Source of the DNA: JAVJUS01 sp040220455
GTDB taxonomy: Bacteria; Pseudomonadota; Alphaproteobacteria; DSM-16000; Inquilinaceae
Direction: 5' to 3'
Assembly: GCA_040220455.1 (NCBI GenBank)
Contig: JAVJUS010000083.1
Span: 1-19,923, forward strand
DNA: 19,923 nucleotides
A program made the position numbers and the translations under genes. Positions 1 through 6,724 of the stretch are shown piece after piece; the first letter of the stretch is position 1, and each line of letters begins with the position of its first letter. Under the pieces are notes generated by a model. The model saw nothing but the letters and a program-made list of their open reading frames with translations, searched no databases and had not been told where the DNA came from.

Positions 1-75
1 GGGGGGGCTCCCCCCCCCCCCCACCCCTTGTTCCCCCCCCCCGGGCGGGGCGCCGCGCGCCCCCCCCCCCGACAG
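1..75. other. G/C homopolymer contig end, probable low-quality sequence
   Basis: Runs of 7 G, 14 C, 10 C and 11 C with almost no other bases fill this stretch. No coding, repeat or regulatory logic is visible. Such homopolymer runs at the very start of a window are typical of an assembly edge, so I treat these bases as unreliable. The following gene-free bases up to 108 hold nothing I can identify. Confidence 0.6.
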
Positions 76-108
76 GGGCGCCGACTCACGCTCTCCTCGA
101 CCGCCGAC

Positions 109-891
109 CTACATCCGCTTGAAGCCGCTGATCGTCCAGACGGTCTCGAAGCCGGCACGCAGCAGGTTGCGCTCGGAGCCGGTGCCGGGATCGGCCTCGA
201 CGACGGCGAGGCGGCAGCCCGCGCGTGCGGCGACGGTCAGGCTGGCGGCGATGGCCGTCGTCTGGCCGCCGCGACCGCGGAAATCCGGCAGGGTGGCGTG
301 GCCGAACAGGGCGGCGACGCCGTGGCGGGTGTTGAGCGCGGCGGTCGCCGCCGGCCGGCCGTCGATCTCGACCGTGATGCCGGTGCCGCCGACCGGCCCC
401 AGCGCGATCGGGAAAACGCGGTCGGCGAAGCTGCCGCGTGGCGCGGCCTTGCCGGCGTTGAAGCCGCGCACGGCCAGGTCCGACCACAGGTCGATATCGC
501 CCTCCACCCGGGCGGCGGCCGGCATCTCGCCCGGCGCGTCCGGGTCGAGGCGGCGGACCATGCGCGAGCGCTGCCAGGTCAGGCGGAAGCCCCGCTCGCC
601 GAGCCGGGCGAGGGTCAGCGGTGGGTCGTAGGGCGCCATCTCGATCTCCGCCGGGCAGCGCCGATCGGCGTAGAAGCCGATCAGCCGGTCGAGCGCCCGC
701 GGCTCGATCCCGTCGCCCAGGCCCAGGCCGGTGGCCCGGTTGAGCGGCCAGTCCCGCGCCGTGAAGATCGCCAGCCCACCGCCGACCGCCAGCGTCTCGC
801 CGCCGGGCAGCGCCTCGGCGAAGGCGGCGAGGATGGCCTGGTCGACCTCGGCGAGGCGGCGGGCGAGGGCGCGGCGGTCGGTCAGGTCCAT
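109..891 (-). CDS. GNAT-family N-acetyltransferase-like protein
   Basis: A 260-residue protein whose C-terminal half looks like a GNAT fold (acetyl-CoA-dependent N-acyl transfer). What is seen: around residues 194-215 a beta-strand followed by RGRGGQ (205-210) and a helix, which matches the acetyl-CoA pyrophosphate-binding motif A (R/Q-x-x-G-x-G/A). Near the end NLLRAGF (242-248) resembles the usual 'N..Y/R..GF' motif B followed by the terminal beta-strand. The N-terminal ~120 residues have no recognisable motif, so it may be a two-lobed GNAT with one degenerate half. The substrate cannot be told. The start is the first ATG, with no clear Shine-Dalgarno sequence. It lies 84 bases downstream of the solute-binding protein gene on the same strand and may be co-transcribed with it. 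No other transporter subunit is present. Confidence 0.75.
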   Translation of the reverse strand: MDLTDRRALARRLAEVDQAILAAFAEALPGGETLAVGGGLAIFTARDWPLNRATGLGLGDGIEPRALDRLIGFYADRRCPAEIEMAPYDPPLTLARLGERGFRLTWQRSRMVRRLDPDAPGEMPAAARVEGDIDLWSDLAVRGFNAGKAAPRGSFADRVFPIALGPVGGTGITVEIDGRPAATAALNTRHGVAALFGHATLPDFRGRGGQTTAIAASLTVAARAGCRLAVVEADPGTGSERNLLRAGFETVWTISGFKRM

Positions 892-975
892 GGCGGCGCG
901 GATCGGCGTGGGGACGACGGGCCGAGCCTATCACGCGGCGCCGGCCGGCGTCCGGGGCCGCGATGTCGGGTCGCG

Positions 976-2607
976 CTACTCCCCGTCGATCCGCACCCAG
1001 CGCAGGATGAAGAAGTTGTCGGCGCGCTGGCTGACCGAGACCGAGGCGCGCGAGCCCCAGACCAGCGGCTGGACGTGCAGGGGGATGTAGACCGCGTCCT
1101 CGCGCAGGATGCGGTGGACGTCGTCGATCGCGGCCTGGCGCGCCTGCGGGTCGAGTTCGACCTGGATGCGCGCGAGCAGGTCGTCGACCCGCGTGTCGGA
1201 GTACTCGCCGAAGTTCCAGCTCCCCAGGCGGCCCTCCTCGTCCGGCGTGGCCATCAGGAAGCGGATCGGGTGCTCGGCGTCGAAGGTCCCGGGCGACCAG
1301 CCGAGCATGTACATGTCGAACCGGTCCTCGCGCAGCTCGGGCCAGTACTGGGCGACCGGCATGGTCTGGAGATCCACCTCCAGGCCGACGCGCTCCAGCA
1401 TGCCGGCGACGGCGACGCAGATCGGCTCGTCGTTGATGTAGCGGTCGTTGGGGCAGCGCAGGCCGAAGCGGAAGCCGTCCGGATAGCCGGCCTCCGCCAG
1501 CAGGGCCCGCGCGCGCTCCGGATCGTGGGGCAGGCGGACGTCCATCTCCCCCCGGTAGCCGTTGACCGATGGCGCGATCAGCAGGCCCGTCGCCTGGGCG
1601 TTGCCGCGCATGATCGTGCGCACGATCGCCCGGGCGTCGATCGCGTGATAGACGGCCCGGCGCACCCGGGCGTCCCGGAACGGGTTGTCGTCCACCGTGC
1701 CGTCGGCGTAGCGCAGGCTGTCGGCGGCGTGCTCGAAGCCGAAGAAGATCACCCGCGCCTCGACGCCCTGATGGACCGTCAGGTCCTCGGCCTCTTCCAG
1801 GCGCGGGATGTCCTGCAGCGGGATCGGCTCGTAGAAGTCGATCTCGCCGGAGATCAGCGCCGCCACGGCGGTCGCCGGGGTGCCGATCGGCGTGAAGACC
1901 GCCCGGCTGATGTCGTGCCCGGCCTCGCCCCACCAGCCCGCGAACGGCTCCAGCACCGTGCGCACGTCCGGCTGGCGCTCGACCAGGCGGAAGGCGCCGG
2001 TGCCGTTGGCGTTGAAGGTGGTGTGCAGCTCCCGGTCGCGCGCCGGGACCTCGGCGCCGTTCGCCGTCGCCCAGCCCTCGTCCATGATCATGAAGTTGGC
2101 GATGCCCGAGGGCAGCAGCGGGTCGGGCCGGGAGGTCAGGAAGTCGACTGTATGGGCGTCGACCTTCTCCACCGCCTCGACCGAGGCGAAGAAGGAGGCC
2201 ACGTCCGACTGCTCCGATGTCGCGCGCTCGTAGGAGAAGACCACATCGTCGGCGTCGAAGGCCTCGCCGCCGTGGAACGTCACGCCCTCGCGCAGGTGGA
2301 AGCGCCAGCCCTCCTGGCCCAGCGGCTCCCACGACGTGGCGAGCGCCGGCTCCAGCCCCATGTCCCGGCCGCGCCGGACCAGCCCCTCGTAGACGTTGTT
2401 GAGGAAGGAATGCACCGGCGCGGCGTTGACCGCATGCGGGTCCATGCTCGACGGATCCGTCTGGCTCGCCCACCGGAACTCGGCGGCGCCGGCGCCGGCG
2501 GCCGTGGCGGCCAGCGTGGCGGCGAATGCGAGAGGGGCGATGAGGCTTTGCAATGGAAGGCGCATGGTCGGCTGGACCTCTCGGGCGGTCGGGCGGCGCT
2601 GCGTCAT
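976..2607 (-). CDS. ABC transporter substrate-binding protein, SBP family 5 (DppA/OppA type)
   Basis: A 543-residue periplasmic binding protein of the SBP_bac_5 family, which delivers peptides, nickel, glutathione or similar ligands to an ABC permease. Signs are an N-terminal signal peptide (hydrophobic residues ~21-41, likely cleavage after AGA). Next comes the family signature region ~88-130 with LATSWE, W-x-F-x-LREGVTFH and DADDVVFS. Then come the middle NPFRDARVRRAVYHAID segment and ALLAEAGYPDGF, and a C-terminal WSPGTFDAEHP/HRILREDAVYIPL region. The length is normal for the family. Two starts are possible. The first ATG (2607) has AGGAG ten bases upstream; the ATG at 2565 (residue 15) has GAGAGG eleven bases upstream and gives a more compact signal peptide. 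No permease or ATPase genes are adjacent within the window, so it is an orphan here. The ligand cannot be assigned. Confidence 0.9.
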   Translation of the reverse strand: MTQRRPTAREVQPTMRLPLQSLIAPLAFAATLAATAAGAGAAEFRWASQTDPSSMDPHAVNAAPVHSFLNNVYEGLVRRGRDMGLEPALATSWEPLGQEGWRFHLREGVTFHGGEAFDADDVVFSYERATSEQSDVASFFASVEAVEKVDAHTVDFLTSRPDPLLPSGIANFMIMDEGWATANGAEVPARDRELHTTFNANGTGAFRLVERQPDVRTVLEPFAGWWGEAGHDISRAVFTPIGTPATAVAALISGEIDFYEPIPLQDIPRLEEAEDLTVHQGVEARVIFFGFEHAADSLRYADGTVDDNPFRDARVRRAVYHAIDARAIVRTIMRGNAQATGLLIAPSVNGYRGEMDVRLPHDPERARALLAEAGYPDGFRFGLRCPNDRYINDEPICVAVAGMLERVGLEVDLQTMPVAQYWPELREDRFDMYMLGWSPGTFDAEHPIRFLMATPDEEGRLGSWNFGEYSDTRVDDLLARIQVELDPQARQAAIDDVHRILREDAVYIPLHVQPLVWGSRASVSVSQRADNFFILRWVRIDGE

Positions 2608-2741
2608 ATCACCGTGACTCCTACACGGTCCGAGCCCATTCGGCGACCGCGCCGGTGGGTGCTCACGGAGCCTTGATCCGTCCCACGCGGCCTGCTGAAG
2701 CGAGGTGAGTGGGCGGGCGCGGTTCGCCCCGGACCCGGAAT

Positions 2742-2852
2742 TCTATCTATTTTAATTAGTCTAAAATCGAGCAAGAAATCAGAAAAATTATTACCTACAA
2801 AACTAAGTAATTATATATCTCCTAAAATTGCAAATTTCGAATTGCATGATCC
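2742..2852. promoter_or_regulatory. AT-rich intergenic island upstream of the CHASE2 operon
   Basis: The divergent spacer 2608-2852 changes abruptly at about 2742 from GC-rich to roughly three-quarters A/T, in a window otherwise rich in G/C. It contains many TATA/TTAAT-like strings and stop codons in all frames, so it is not coding. It most likely holds the promoter(s) of the CHASE2 operon, but no single -35/-10 pair stands out. Such islands are often targets of nucleoid silencers such as MucR or H-NS-like proteins; that is inference. The GC-rich part 2608-2741 shows nothing recognisable apart from the ribosome-binding region of the solute-binding protein gene. Confidence 0.5.
2829..2846. promoter_or_regulatory. 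short dyad TGCAA-N8-TTGCA before the CHASE2 gene
   Basis: Perfect five-base inverted arms (TGCAA at 2829-2833, TTGCA at 2842-2846) separated by eight bases, ending six bases before the annotated ATG at 2853. It could be an operator, or a hairpin affecting initiation. With only five-base arms in an AT-rich tract it may be chance. Confidence 0.25.
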
Positions 2853-4505
2853 ATGACAGGGCGGTATGAACGACTCGGTTCCAGTAAAACGAGTCTATTC
2901 GAGAACGTTCGTGCCATGGCTCGGCATCAAGCTCGTGAGACCTCACAGCATTCGTTGAGATTGGCGTTTTTTGTCCTCGTCGGGAGTATCGCTCTGGCGA
3001 CGCTGGATCCTTTCGGACTTTCGTCATCCGCATCGGCGATCTCTCGCGATCTGGCGAACGCAATGCTGGCTCCTTATGCCAAGCCGGCCCAGCGGACCCC
3101 GCCGCGCGATCCGACAACCGGCGCCCTGCCCTGGTCCGGTCGCGACGATGTCGTCGTGATCCTCTTCGACGACGCCTTCACCGACGAACCGGGGGTCGGC
3201 TGGCCGATCCCGTATCTGGAACACGCGTGGCTTCTCGGCGTCGTCGGCTCGCTGGACCCGGCAACCGTCTTCGTCGATTTCGCCTTCAAGGAGCGATCGT
3301 CCGACGCCGCCGGCTTCGAAACGTTGCGATCGGTCGTCCGGAGGCTGGAGGCGGACGGGACTCCGGTCTTCTTCGCCGCGCCGAGGCCGACGGACGGCGA
3401 TGGTGTCCTCGTTCCCCTCGGCGAGGACGTGCGCCTCGCCGGCGATCCCGACCGGCTCGTCCTGGTGGAAAGTCTTGCGACGCCCGGATTCTACCCCCTC
3501 ACGATCGCGCCGCCGGAAGGCCGGGCGGACTCCGACCGGTGGCAGAGTCCGGCCCTCCGGCAGTTCCTCGAAGGATGCCGGCTCGGGTCGCCGGCGCCGG
3601 CGACCTGTCCGAGCGCGGAGGCGATCGAGGCGGGCACGGCCGCGAGCGCGTTCCGGGCGCCGGCCTGGCTGCGCTGGCCGGTCTCCATTCCCGGGGCGTG
3701 GCATCCGATCGGCTGGCGCCAATGCGCCATGACCGGCCCGACCGCCAGCGAGCGGATCGGATGGTCGGCCAAGGTCCTGGGCGTCGCGCTGACCGGTGGT
3801 GTCCAGGGATCGCCGTTCTTCGACGTCGAGGACCGTCTGCAGGGATGTCCGCCGGTGGCGACGATCCGGGCGTCGCAGGTCAGGGAGACCAGCATGGTCG
3901 CCGGCACCGCCTTCGAGGACTTCATCCGTGACAAGCACGTGATCATCGGCGGCCAGTTCGTGTCGGTGTTCGACTATGTGGAGTCTCCGGTACACGGCCT
4001 CGTGCCCGGCAGTTTCTTCCATGCCGTGGCGCTGGCCAATCTTCTCGCCTACGGCGACGAGTATACGCGCGAGGCGTCGCATCTCTTCGGTCCGGTGCGA
4101 CTCATCGAGGCGACACTCGTCAGTATTGTCACGATCGCCATGATCGTCGTCGGGCGGCGACTGCAGGCAAGAGCCGTCGAGGAGGGCCCGGAATACCAAG
4201 GGCGGCGATCCGATATCGGCGTATGGCTGCTGGCCTCGGTCGCCGTCCTCGTCCTGGTCGTCACGGTCGCGGTTCTGTCCTCGATCCGCTTGATGATCGA
4301 GCCGATCAACTACCTCGGCATTTCCGGGCTCGGCGTGATCATGGTGCTCCGATTCTCCGGGCCGCACGCGCGAAAGGCCGTTTCCGCCCGGCGCGACGGC
4401 TCGCGATCGCCCGTTCCGGCCGACGTTGCCCCGCGCCTCCCGGACGCCGGTGACAGCGAAGCCGACCGTACGGACGACGACCCTACAAGGGAGCGAAGCG
4501 AATGA
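2853..4505 (+). CDS. CHASE2-domain membrane sensor protein lacking an output domain
   Basis: A 550-residue protein with the CHASE2 architecture: a membrane segment at ~36-54, a periplasmic domain ~95-402, then three more membrane segments (~417-434, 455-477, 484-500). CHASE2 features include the opening strand VVVILFDDAFTDEPGVGWP, the VFVDFAFKERSSD segment (~139-151), and the closing HVIIGGQF...PVHGLVPGSFFHAVALANLLAYGDEY (~362-404). Family members normally continue into a cyclase, histidine kinase or Ser/Thr kinase; here only a ~50-residue polar, Arg/Asp-rich cytoplasmic tail follows. Four cysteines (242, 252, 291, 332) lie in the predicted periplasmic part and could form disulfides. The ATG at 2853 has no good Shine-Dalgarno sequence; an internal ATG at 2916 (residue 22) is an alternative. 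The first ~150 bases are less GC-rich than the rest. The stop overlaps the next gene's start (ATGA). The ligand is unknown. Confidence 0.8.
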   Translation: MTGRYERLGSSKTSLFENVRAMARHQARETSQHSLRLAFFVLVGSIALATLDPFGLSSSASAISRDLANAMLAPYAKPAQRTPPRDPTTGALPWSGRDDVVVILFDDAFTDEPGVGWPIPYLEHAWLLGVVGSLDPATVFVDFAFKERSSDAAGFETLRSVVRRLEADGTPVFFAAPRPTDGDGVLVPLGEDVRLAGDPDRLVLVESLATPGFYPLTIAPPEGRADSDRWQSPALRQFLEGCRLGSPAPATCPSAEAIEAGTAASAFRAPAWLRWPVSIPGAWHPIGWRQCAMTGPTASERIGWSAKVLGVALTGGVQGSPFFDVEDRLQGCPPVATIRASQVRETSMVAGTAFEDFIRDKHVIIGGQFVSVFDYVESPVHGLVPGSFFHAVALANLLAYGDEYTREASHLFGPVRLIEATLVSIVTIAMIVVGRRLQARAVEEGPEYQGRRSDIGVWLLASVAVLVLVVTVAVLSSIRLMIEPINYLGISGLGVIMVLRFSGPHARKAVSARRDGSRSPVPADVAPRLPDAGDSEADRTDDDPTRERSE

Positions 4506-4930
4506 TACCGCTCGACAGCGCGTCGGCCGGGCGCGCCGCCATGCCCACGGCCTCGCGGGGCCGACGCCGATGCCGAGGACGGGCCGCGGTCGCGATGGCG
4601 GTGATCATGGCCGCCGGCCCGGCCATGGCGGGCACCGGCACCATCGAGGGCTATCCGATGGGCACGGTGATGGTGCGCGACGCCGGCGGAGCCGCCCTCG
4701 GCATGGAGCCGACCGACGGCATGCCGGCACCCGGCACGGTGGTCGACGTGCGCGCGGACGGCGGCGTGGTCCTGCCCGGGCGTGGCGGGACCTATATCGA
4801 CCCGCTCTATGTCGACGTTCTGCGCCAGGGCGACGGCGGATGCGAGCAGGTCGCGACCGGCGATTCCGTCAATCGCGCCCCCGGAAGCCGGTTCGCCGGC
4901 AGCCCCGGAGTGGACGGGGGCTGCAAATGA
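4502..4930 (+). CDS. small secreted protein of unknown function (middle gene of CHASE2-M48 operon)
   Basis: A 142-residue protein I do not recognise. An Arg-rich n-region (residues 18-27) and a hydrophobic stretch ~29-43 ending GPAMA|GT form a signal peptide, leaving a mature chain of about 99 residues. The mature part is rich in Gly, Asp and Val with a strand-like rhythm (VMVRDAGG, VVDVRADGGVV, YIDPLYVDVLRQGDGG). It has just two cysteines, 114 and 141, the second next to the C-terminus, so a disulfide is likely. The ATG at 4502 overlaps the CHASE2 stop and has a good ribosome site (AAGGGAG, eight bases upstream); the stop at 4928-4930 overlaps the start of the M48 gene. Tight coupling and shared periplasmic location suggest it works with its neighbours, for example as a substrate, inhibitor or adaptor; this is inference. 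Confidence 0.75.
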   Translation: MIPLDSASAGRAAMPTASRGRRRCRGRAAVAMAVIMAAGPAMAGTGTIEGYPMGTVMVRDAGGAALGMEPTDGMPAPGTVVDVRADGGVVLPGRGGTYIDPLYVDVLRQGDGGCEQVATGDSVNRAPGSRFAGSPGVDGGCK

Positions 4931-6624
4931 GCGGGCATCGACACGTTCGCCGCGGGCAGGCGCCGCGCCGCGCGGCCGGTATCTTGGCCGGCCTGGCGGC
5001 CGGGCTCGCGCTTTCCGGTTGCCTCGCCACCGGCCCGGTGCACGAGCGCTTCGAGGGGCCCTACATCGCCGCCGTGGAACCGCCGGCGCCGCGCGAGACC
5101 GCCGTCTATCGCCGGACGTTCGACGGCCCCGTCAGCCCGGATACCTTGACGCAGCTCTCCAGCGGCGGCTGGAGCATCATGGACCTGCCGCGGCTCGAGG
5201 CCTATGCCGAAGGTGTGCTGGACGACCTGCTCGATGTCTGGCGCGCCCGGCATCCGGACGCGCCGGTGCCGAAGATCCGGGTCTTCTTCACCAGCGGCTC
5301 GCATTTCCACGCCTCGGCGACCAAGGACGCGGAGATCTTCGTCGCGCTGGGAGCGCTGGAGCGCATGGGCTCGGAGGACGAACTCGCCTTCCTCCTGGGG
5401 CACGAGGCCGCTCATATCCTGTTGCGCCACCACGACCGTCAGGACAATTTCTCCGCCTTCGACGACGCGCTCAATCACGCGACCGCCCTGGGGGCGCTCG
5501 CCCTGGCCGCCTCGGACATGGAGATCCGGCGAACCGGGGATAGCGTCTCCGTCACCCAGGGCGGTGATCCCGAGGTCCGTCAGATGGCGACCAAGGGGCT
5601 CGTCGCCTACCTGACGCTTCGCGAGCTGACGGGTACGGTTCTCTCCCCGGCCTGGAGCCGGGATCAGGAGGAATACGCCGATCTTCTCGGGCTCGACCTG
5701 ATGGTGGCGGCCGGCTACGACCCTCGGGAAGTGATCAACCTGTTCGGCAAGCGCGCCGACGACCAGCGGGTGCGCCTCGCCGAACTGAGGGCGGACGCGG
5801 AACGGCGATCGGCGGAATACGAGGCCGCGATGAACGCCGCCTTCGCCGAGGAAGGCCTGGCCGGGGTCATGGCGGCCGGTATCGACGCCATCGCCTCGGC
5901 CGGTCTGGACGCGGTCGGCCAGATGCGGCGCGATATCGGCGCGAGCCATCCGGATTGGGAGGCCCGGCGGGACGCCGCGCGCCTCTACACCCTGACGCGC
6001 CATGGCGACGCCGTCGCCGCCGATCCGCCGACCCGGACCGGACCTTACCGCGCCGCTCTGTCGGCCCAGCCGACCGCCTCGGTCATCGCCAATCACCGCG
6101 CCGCCCATGACGCGCTCGTCGCCCTGGAGGCGGAACGGATCGCCGGGGCCGAGCGCCTGGGCCTCCAAGGGATCTCCTGGCCGACATCGGACGCCCCGTT
6201 CCCGCGATATGCCCTCTACATGGTGCGCAAGTACCAGGGCAACGTTGCCAGCGCGCGGGCGAACCTGGACCGGATCCGGCTGGATCATCGCGCGCCGGCG
6301 GTCATCTACACCTCGCTGGCCAGCGAGTACCTGGTGGTCGACCGCCCGGGGCAGGCGCTCGATGTGCTGCGGAAGGGCGCCGACTCCTTCGGCTTCCGCG
6401 AGCCGTTCCTGCCGGAGTTCATCCTCGCCCATGCCCGGAACGGGTCGATGGCGAACGCGGAAGCGGCATGGTCGGAGTGCCGGCAGTCCGAGGACGGTGA
6501 TCTGCGCAAACGCTGTCGCCAGAAATGGCGCGAGGTGACCGCGACCGACGAGGACGGCCAGGCAGCCGGTGACGCGTCGGGCGCGCCCGGCGGGTTCCTC
6601 GACTCGCTCCTGCCTTCGAGTTGA
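4927..6624 (+). CDS. M48-type zinc metalloprotease lipoprotein with C-terminal repeat region
   Basis: A 565-residue protein. A lipoprotein signal (hydrophobic 18-31, lipobox LALSGC, Cys32) places it on the periplasmic face of a membrane. The metalloprotease core has HEAAH at 159-163 inside an LLGHEAAHILLRHH helix. The second half of the zinc site is QEEYADLLGLDLM (247-259) followed by AAGYDP, giving Glu248 as probable third ligand in the ExxAD pattern of M48 proteases (BepA, HtpX, Ste24). Residues ~425-520 form short helical pairs resembling tetratricopeptide repeats, an arrangement like BepA, which handles outer-membrane proteins. At 565 residues it is longer than E. coli BepA (~490), partly because of an Ala-rich segment ~295-345. 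The start ATG at 4927 overlaps the preceding stop; the frame remains open far upstream but that is only a shadow. It likely degrades or chaperones periplasmic or outer-membrane clients. Confidence 0.85.
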   Translation: MSGHRHVRRGQAPRRAAGILAGLAAGLALSGCLATGPVHERFEGPYIAAVEPPAPRETAVYRRTFDGPVSPDTLTQLSSGGWSIMDLPRLEAYAEGVLDDLLDVWRARHPDAPVPKIRVFFTSGSHFHASATKDAEIFVALGALERMGSEDELAFLLGHEAAHILLRHHDRQDNFSAFDDALNHATALGALALAASDMEIRRTGDSVSVTQGGDPEVRQMATKGLVAYLTLRELTGTVLSPAWSRDQEEYADLLGLDLMVAAGYDPREVINLFGKRADDQRVRLAELRADAERRSAEYEAAMNAAFAEEGLAGVMAAGIDAIASAGLDAVGQMRRDIGASHPDWEARRDAARLYTLTRHGDAVAADPPTRTGPYRAALSAQPTASVIANHRAAHDALVALEAERIAGAERLGLQGISWPTSDAPFPRYALYMVRKYQGNVASARANLDRIRLDHRAPAVIYTSLASEYLVVDRPGQALDVLRKGADSFGFREPFLPEFILAHARNGSMANAEAAWSECRQSEDGDLRKRCRQKWREVTATDEDGQAAGDASGAPGGFLDSLLPSS

Positions 6625-6684
6625 AGGCGGCGGGCCGGCGGGCCGGGCGAAGCGGCACCGACATCGCCGACTGACGACGCCGGC

Positions 6685-6714
6685 CGTCGGGATCGCTTCG
6701 CTCTCGCGACCTAC
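6685..6714 (-). repeat. REP-type stem-loop with GTAG head, after typA
   Basis: On the minus strand it reads GTAG followed by an imperfect stem GTCGCGA / TCCCGAC (one mismatch) around the loop GAGCGAAGCGA. It matches the copies at 18145 and 19575 at about 27 of 30 positions. It begins ten bases after the typA stop codon in typA orientation. The GTAG tetranucleotide at the foot of a hairpin is the hallmark of REP elements mobilised by RAYT (TnpA-REP) transposases. It sits in the 100-base spacer between convergent genes and may also act as a transcript 3'-end structure. Confidence 0.7.
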
Positions 6715-6724
6715 GCTACGCCGC

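Noticed and set aside
28..2676. An 882-codon open frame on the plus strand and a 795-codon minus-strand frame (86-2473)
   Set aside because: Both are shadows of the GNAT-like and solute-binding protein genes, which have recognisable motifs and a signal peptide; the shadow products have none.
4426..4926. Upstream extension of the M48 protease frame by 167 codons
   Set aside because: It crosses the small secreted-protein gene and would bury the lipoprotein signal inside the protein; the ATG at 4927 gives a textbook lipobox start.
6643..6665. Partial REP-like match (GCGAAGCGGCACCGAC) on the plus strand after the M48 gene, which with 6685-6714 would make a convergent REP pair
   Set aside because: Only the loop and right arm resemble the REP; there is no GTAG head and no pairing left arm, so it is at best a degenerate remnant.
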